DNA of 64,000 bases from Sycobia sp. Sy_11 (lineage: Eukaryota > Arthropoda > Insecta > Hymenoptera > Epichrysomallidae). The stretch is taken from contig JACCIC010000177.1 in assembly GCA_018907035.1 (NCBI GenBank), positions 775,001 to 839,000 of the forward strand, written 5' to 3'. The position numbers and the translations under genes are program-made. The notes beneath the pieces are model-generated. The model was not told the origin of the DNA, did no database searches, and worked only from the letters and a program-made list of their open reading frames with translations. Below, piece by piece: positions 63,721 to 64,000 of this stretch; the stretch's first letter is position 1, and the number at the start of each line of letters is the position of its first letter.

Positions 63721-64000
63721 TCAATTGCTCATTACGAAATCCACGCACATCAACCATACACATCACTAAACTTTGATCATAATGATGAAATTCGCATTTC
63801 CATCCAACACCAGGACCTGTGTCTTCTACCATCACGTAATTCTATCAATATCTATGGAAAATTACGAAACACTGCTGGAAATGCACCAACTAAATCTAGA
63901 TACGTCAACAATGGTATTTGTCATCTTTTTGATGAAATTCGCTACGAAATTAATGGCGTTGAGATAGACAAAAGTAAAAATGTTGGATTGAGTAGTGCCA
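63676..64000 (+). CDS. Polinton major capsid protein (double jelly-roll, hexon-like), N-terminus, runs off the window
   Basis: ATG 63676 opens 108 codons without a stop to the last base. MEEILKIQSGVAFDESIAHY, YTSLNFDHNDEIRISIQHQD, LPSRNSINIYGKLRNTAGN, VNNGICHLFDEIRYEINGVE and IDKSKNVGLSS match the N-terminal jelly-roll of Polinton major capsid proteins (start on the pattern I..Y..H.P......N..DEIRI, then the YEINGVEID turn). Usual length is about 500-600 residues, so most lies outside. Position after penton fits the standard gene order. Confidence 0.8.
   Translation, partial: MEEILKIQSGVAFDESIAHYEIHAHQPYTSLNFDHNDEIRISIQHQDLCLLPSRNSINIYGKLRNTAGNAPTKSRYVNNGICHLFDEIRYEINGVEIDKSKNVGLSSA

Larger units (their letters stand above)
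47375..64000. mobile_element. Polinton/Maverick (adintovirus-like), right part outside the window
   Basis: It carries the Polinton hallmark set: protein-primed polB, retrovirus-type integrase with chromodomain, packaging ATPase, adenain-like protease and two capsid proteins, plus a PLA2-domain protein. The left boundary is tentative: unique sequence starts about 47375 (AGCGCACCAAAACCAG) after the PLE-2 remnant, and AG starts are usual for Polinton ends. About 16.6 kb lie in the window, of which 4.3 kb is a PLE-1 pair inserted in polB. The other terminal repeat is off the right edge. Most genes carry one to several breaks, so it is a recent but dead copy. Confidence 0.85.

Overview
The window looks like insect nuclear DNA, most likely from a hymenopteran such as an ant. 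It is AT-rich with long A/T microsatellites, has small GT-AG introns, and is packed with arthropod-type transposons: Gypsy, BEL/Pao, R1-clade, Penelope-like, piggyBac, mariner, a tRNA-derived SINE and a Polinton/Maverick. The taxon is inferred from this element mix; no single-copy host gene is recognisable that would fix it. Almost every coding stretch belongs to a mobile element, and most are broken by stops or frameshifts, so this is a graveyard of nested insertions. The youngest-looking layers are the Penelope-like elements and the Polinton.

Layout. 1-141 is the tail of an unidentified ORF. A candidate LTR end with primer-binding site lies near 1317. A mariner N-terminus (2486-2817) abuts a decayed Gypsy (2.8-6.15 kb, +), followed by a BEL/Pao remnant (6.47-7.26 kb, +). 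A Penelope-like element, PLE-1, sits at 7567-10414 with a 13-bp target-site duplication (TSD) and a remnant of the same family at 10.74-11.05 kb. A Gypsy on the minus strand runs from about 22.15 down to 13.2 kb. It is split by a piggyBac (14836-19490, TTAA flanks), which is itself split by a second Penelope family, PLE-2 (15462-18045, 15-bp TSD). A gag piece of another Gypsy lies at 11.9-13.2 kb. A tRNA-Thr-like SINE is at 22349-22556. 23.6-24.7 kb is a diverged copy of 11.05-11.42 kb. An R1-clade reverse transcriptase is at 25.1-26.8 kb and is followed by an array of hairpins. 27-31.5 kb holds scraps, including a Polinton polB fragment at 29.73 kb. BEL/Pao pol remnants follow at 31.8-34.6 kb (+) and 38.0-36.4 kb (-), then unidentified fragments at 39.5-40.3 kb, a Gypsy at 43.3-41.2 kb (-) and a mariner C-terminus at 44.8-45.5 kb.

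From about 47.4 kb to the window edge runs a Polinton (Maverick, adintovirus-like). On the left is a minus-strand 195-codon gene with an intron, divergent from protein-primed DNA polymerase B. PolB is interrupted at codon level by a 4.3-kb inverted pair of PLE-1 elements (49694-53979, 14-bp TSD) and also carries a 77-nt intron. Then come two small broken ORFs. On the minus strand follow an integrase with a chromodomain, a fibre-like protein, a conserved coiled protein and the packaging ATPase. On the plus strand follow a phospholipase A2-like protein, an adenain-type protease, the penton-like minor capsid protein, a small ORF and the start of the major capsid protein, which runs off the window. 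The set covers replication, integration, DNA packaging, virion maturation and capsid, but polB, integrase, ATPase and the PLA2 gene are all broken, so this copy cannot act by itself.

The most interesting signals are: (1) all three Penelope insertions share one palindromic plan, two inverted copies with 3' ends outward, in two different families; (2) hammerhead-ribozyme-like motifs in every Penelope arm; (3) three canonical small introns inside the Polinton; and (4) interleaved divergent TATA-Inr promoters in the Polinton.
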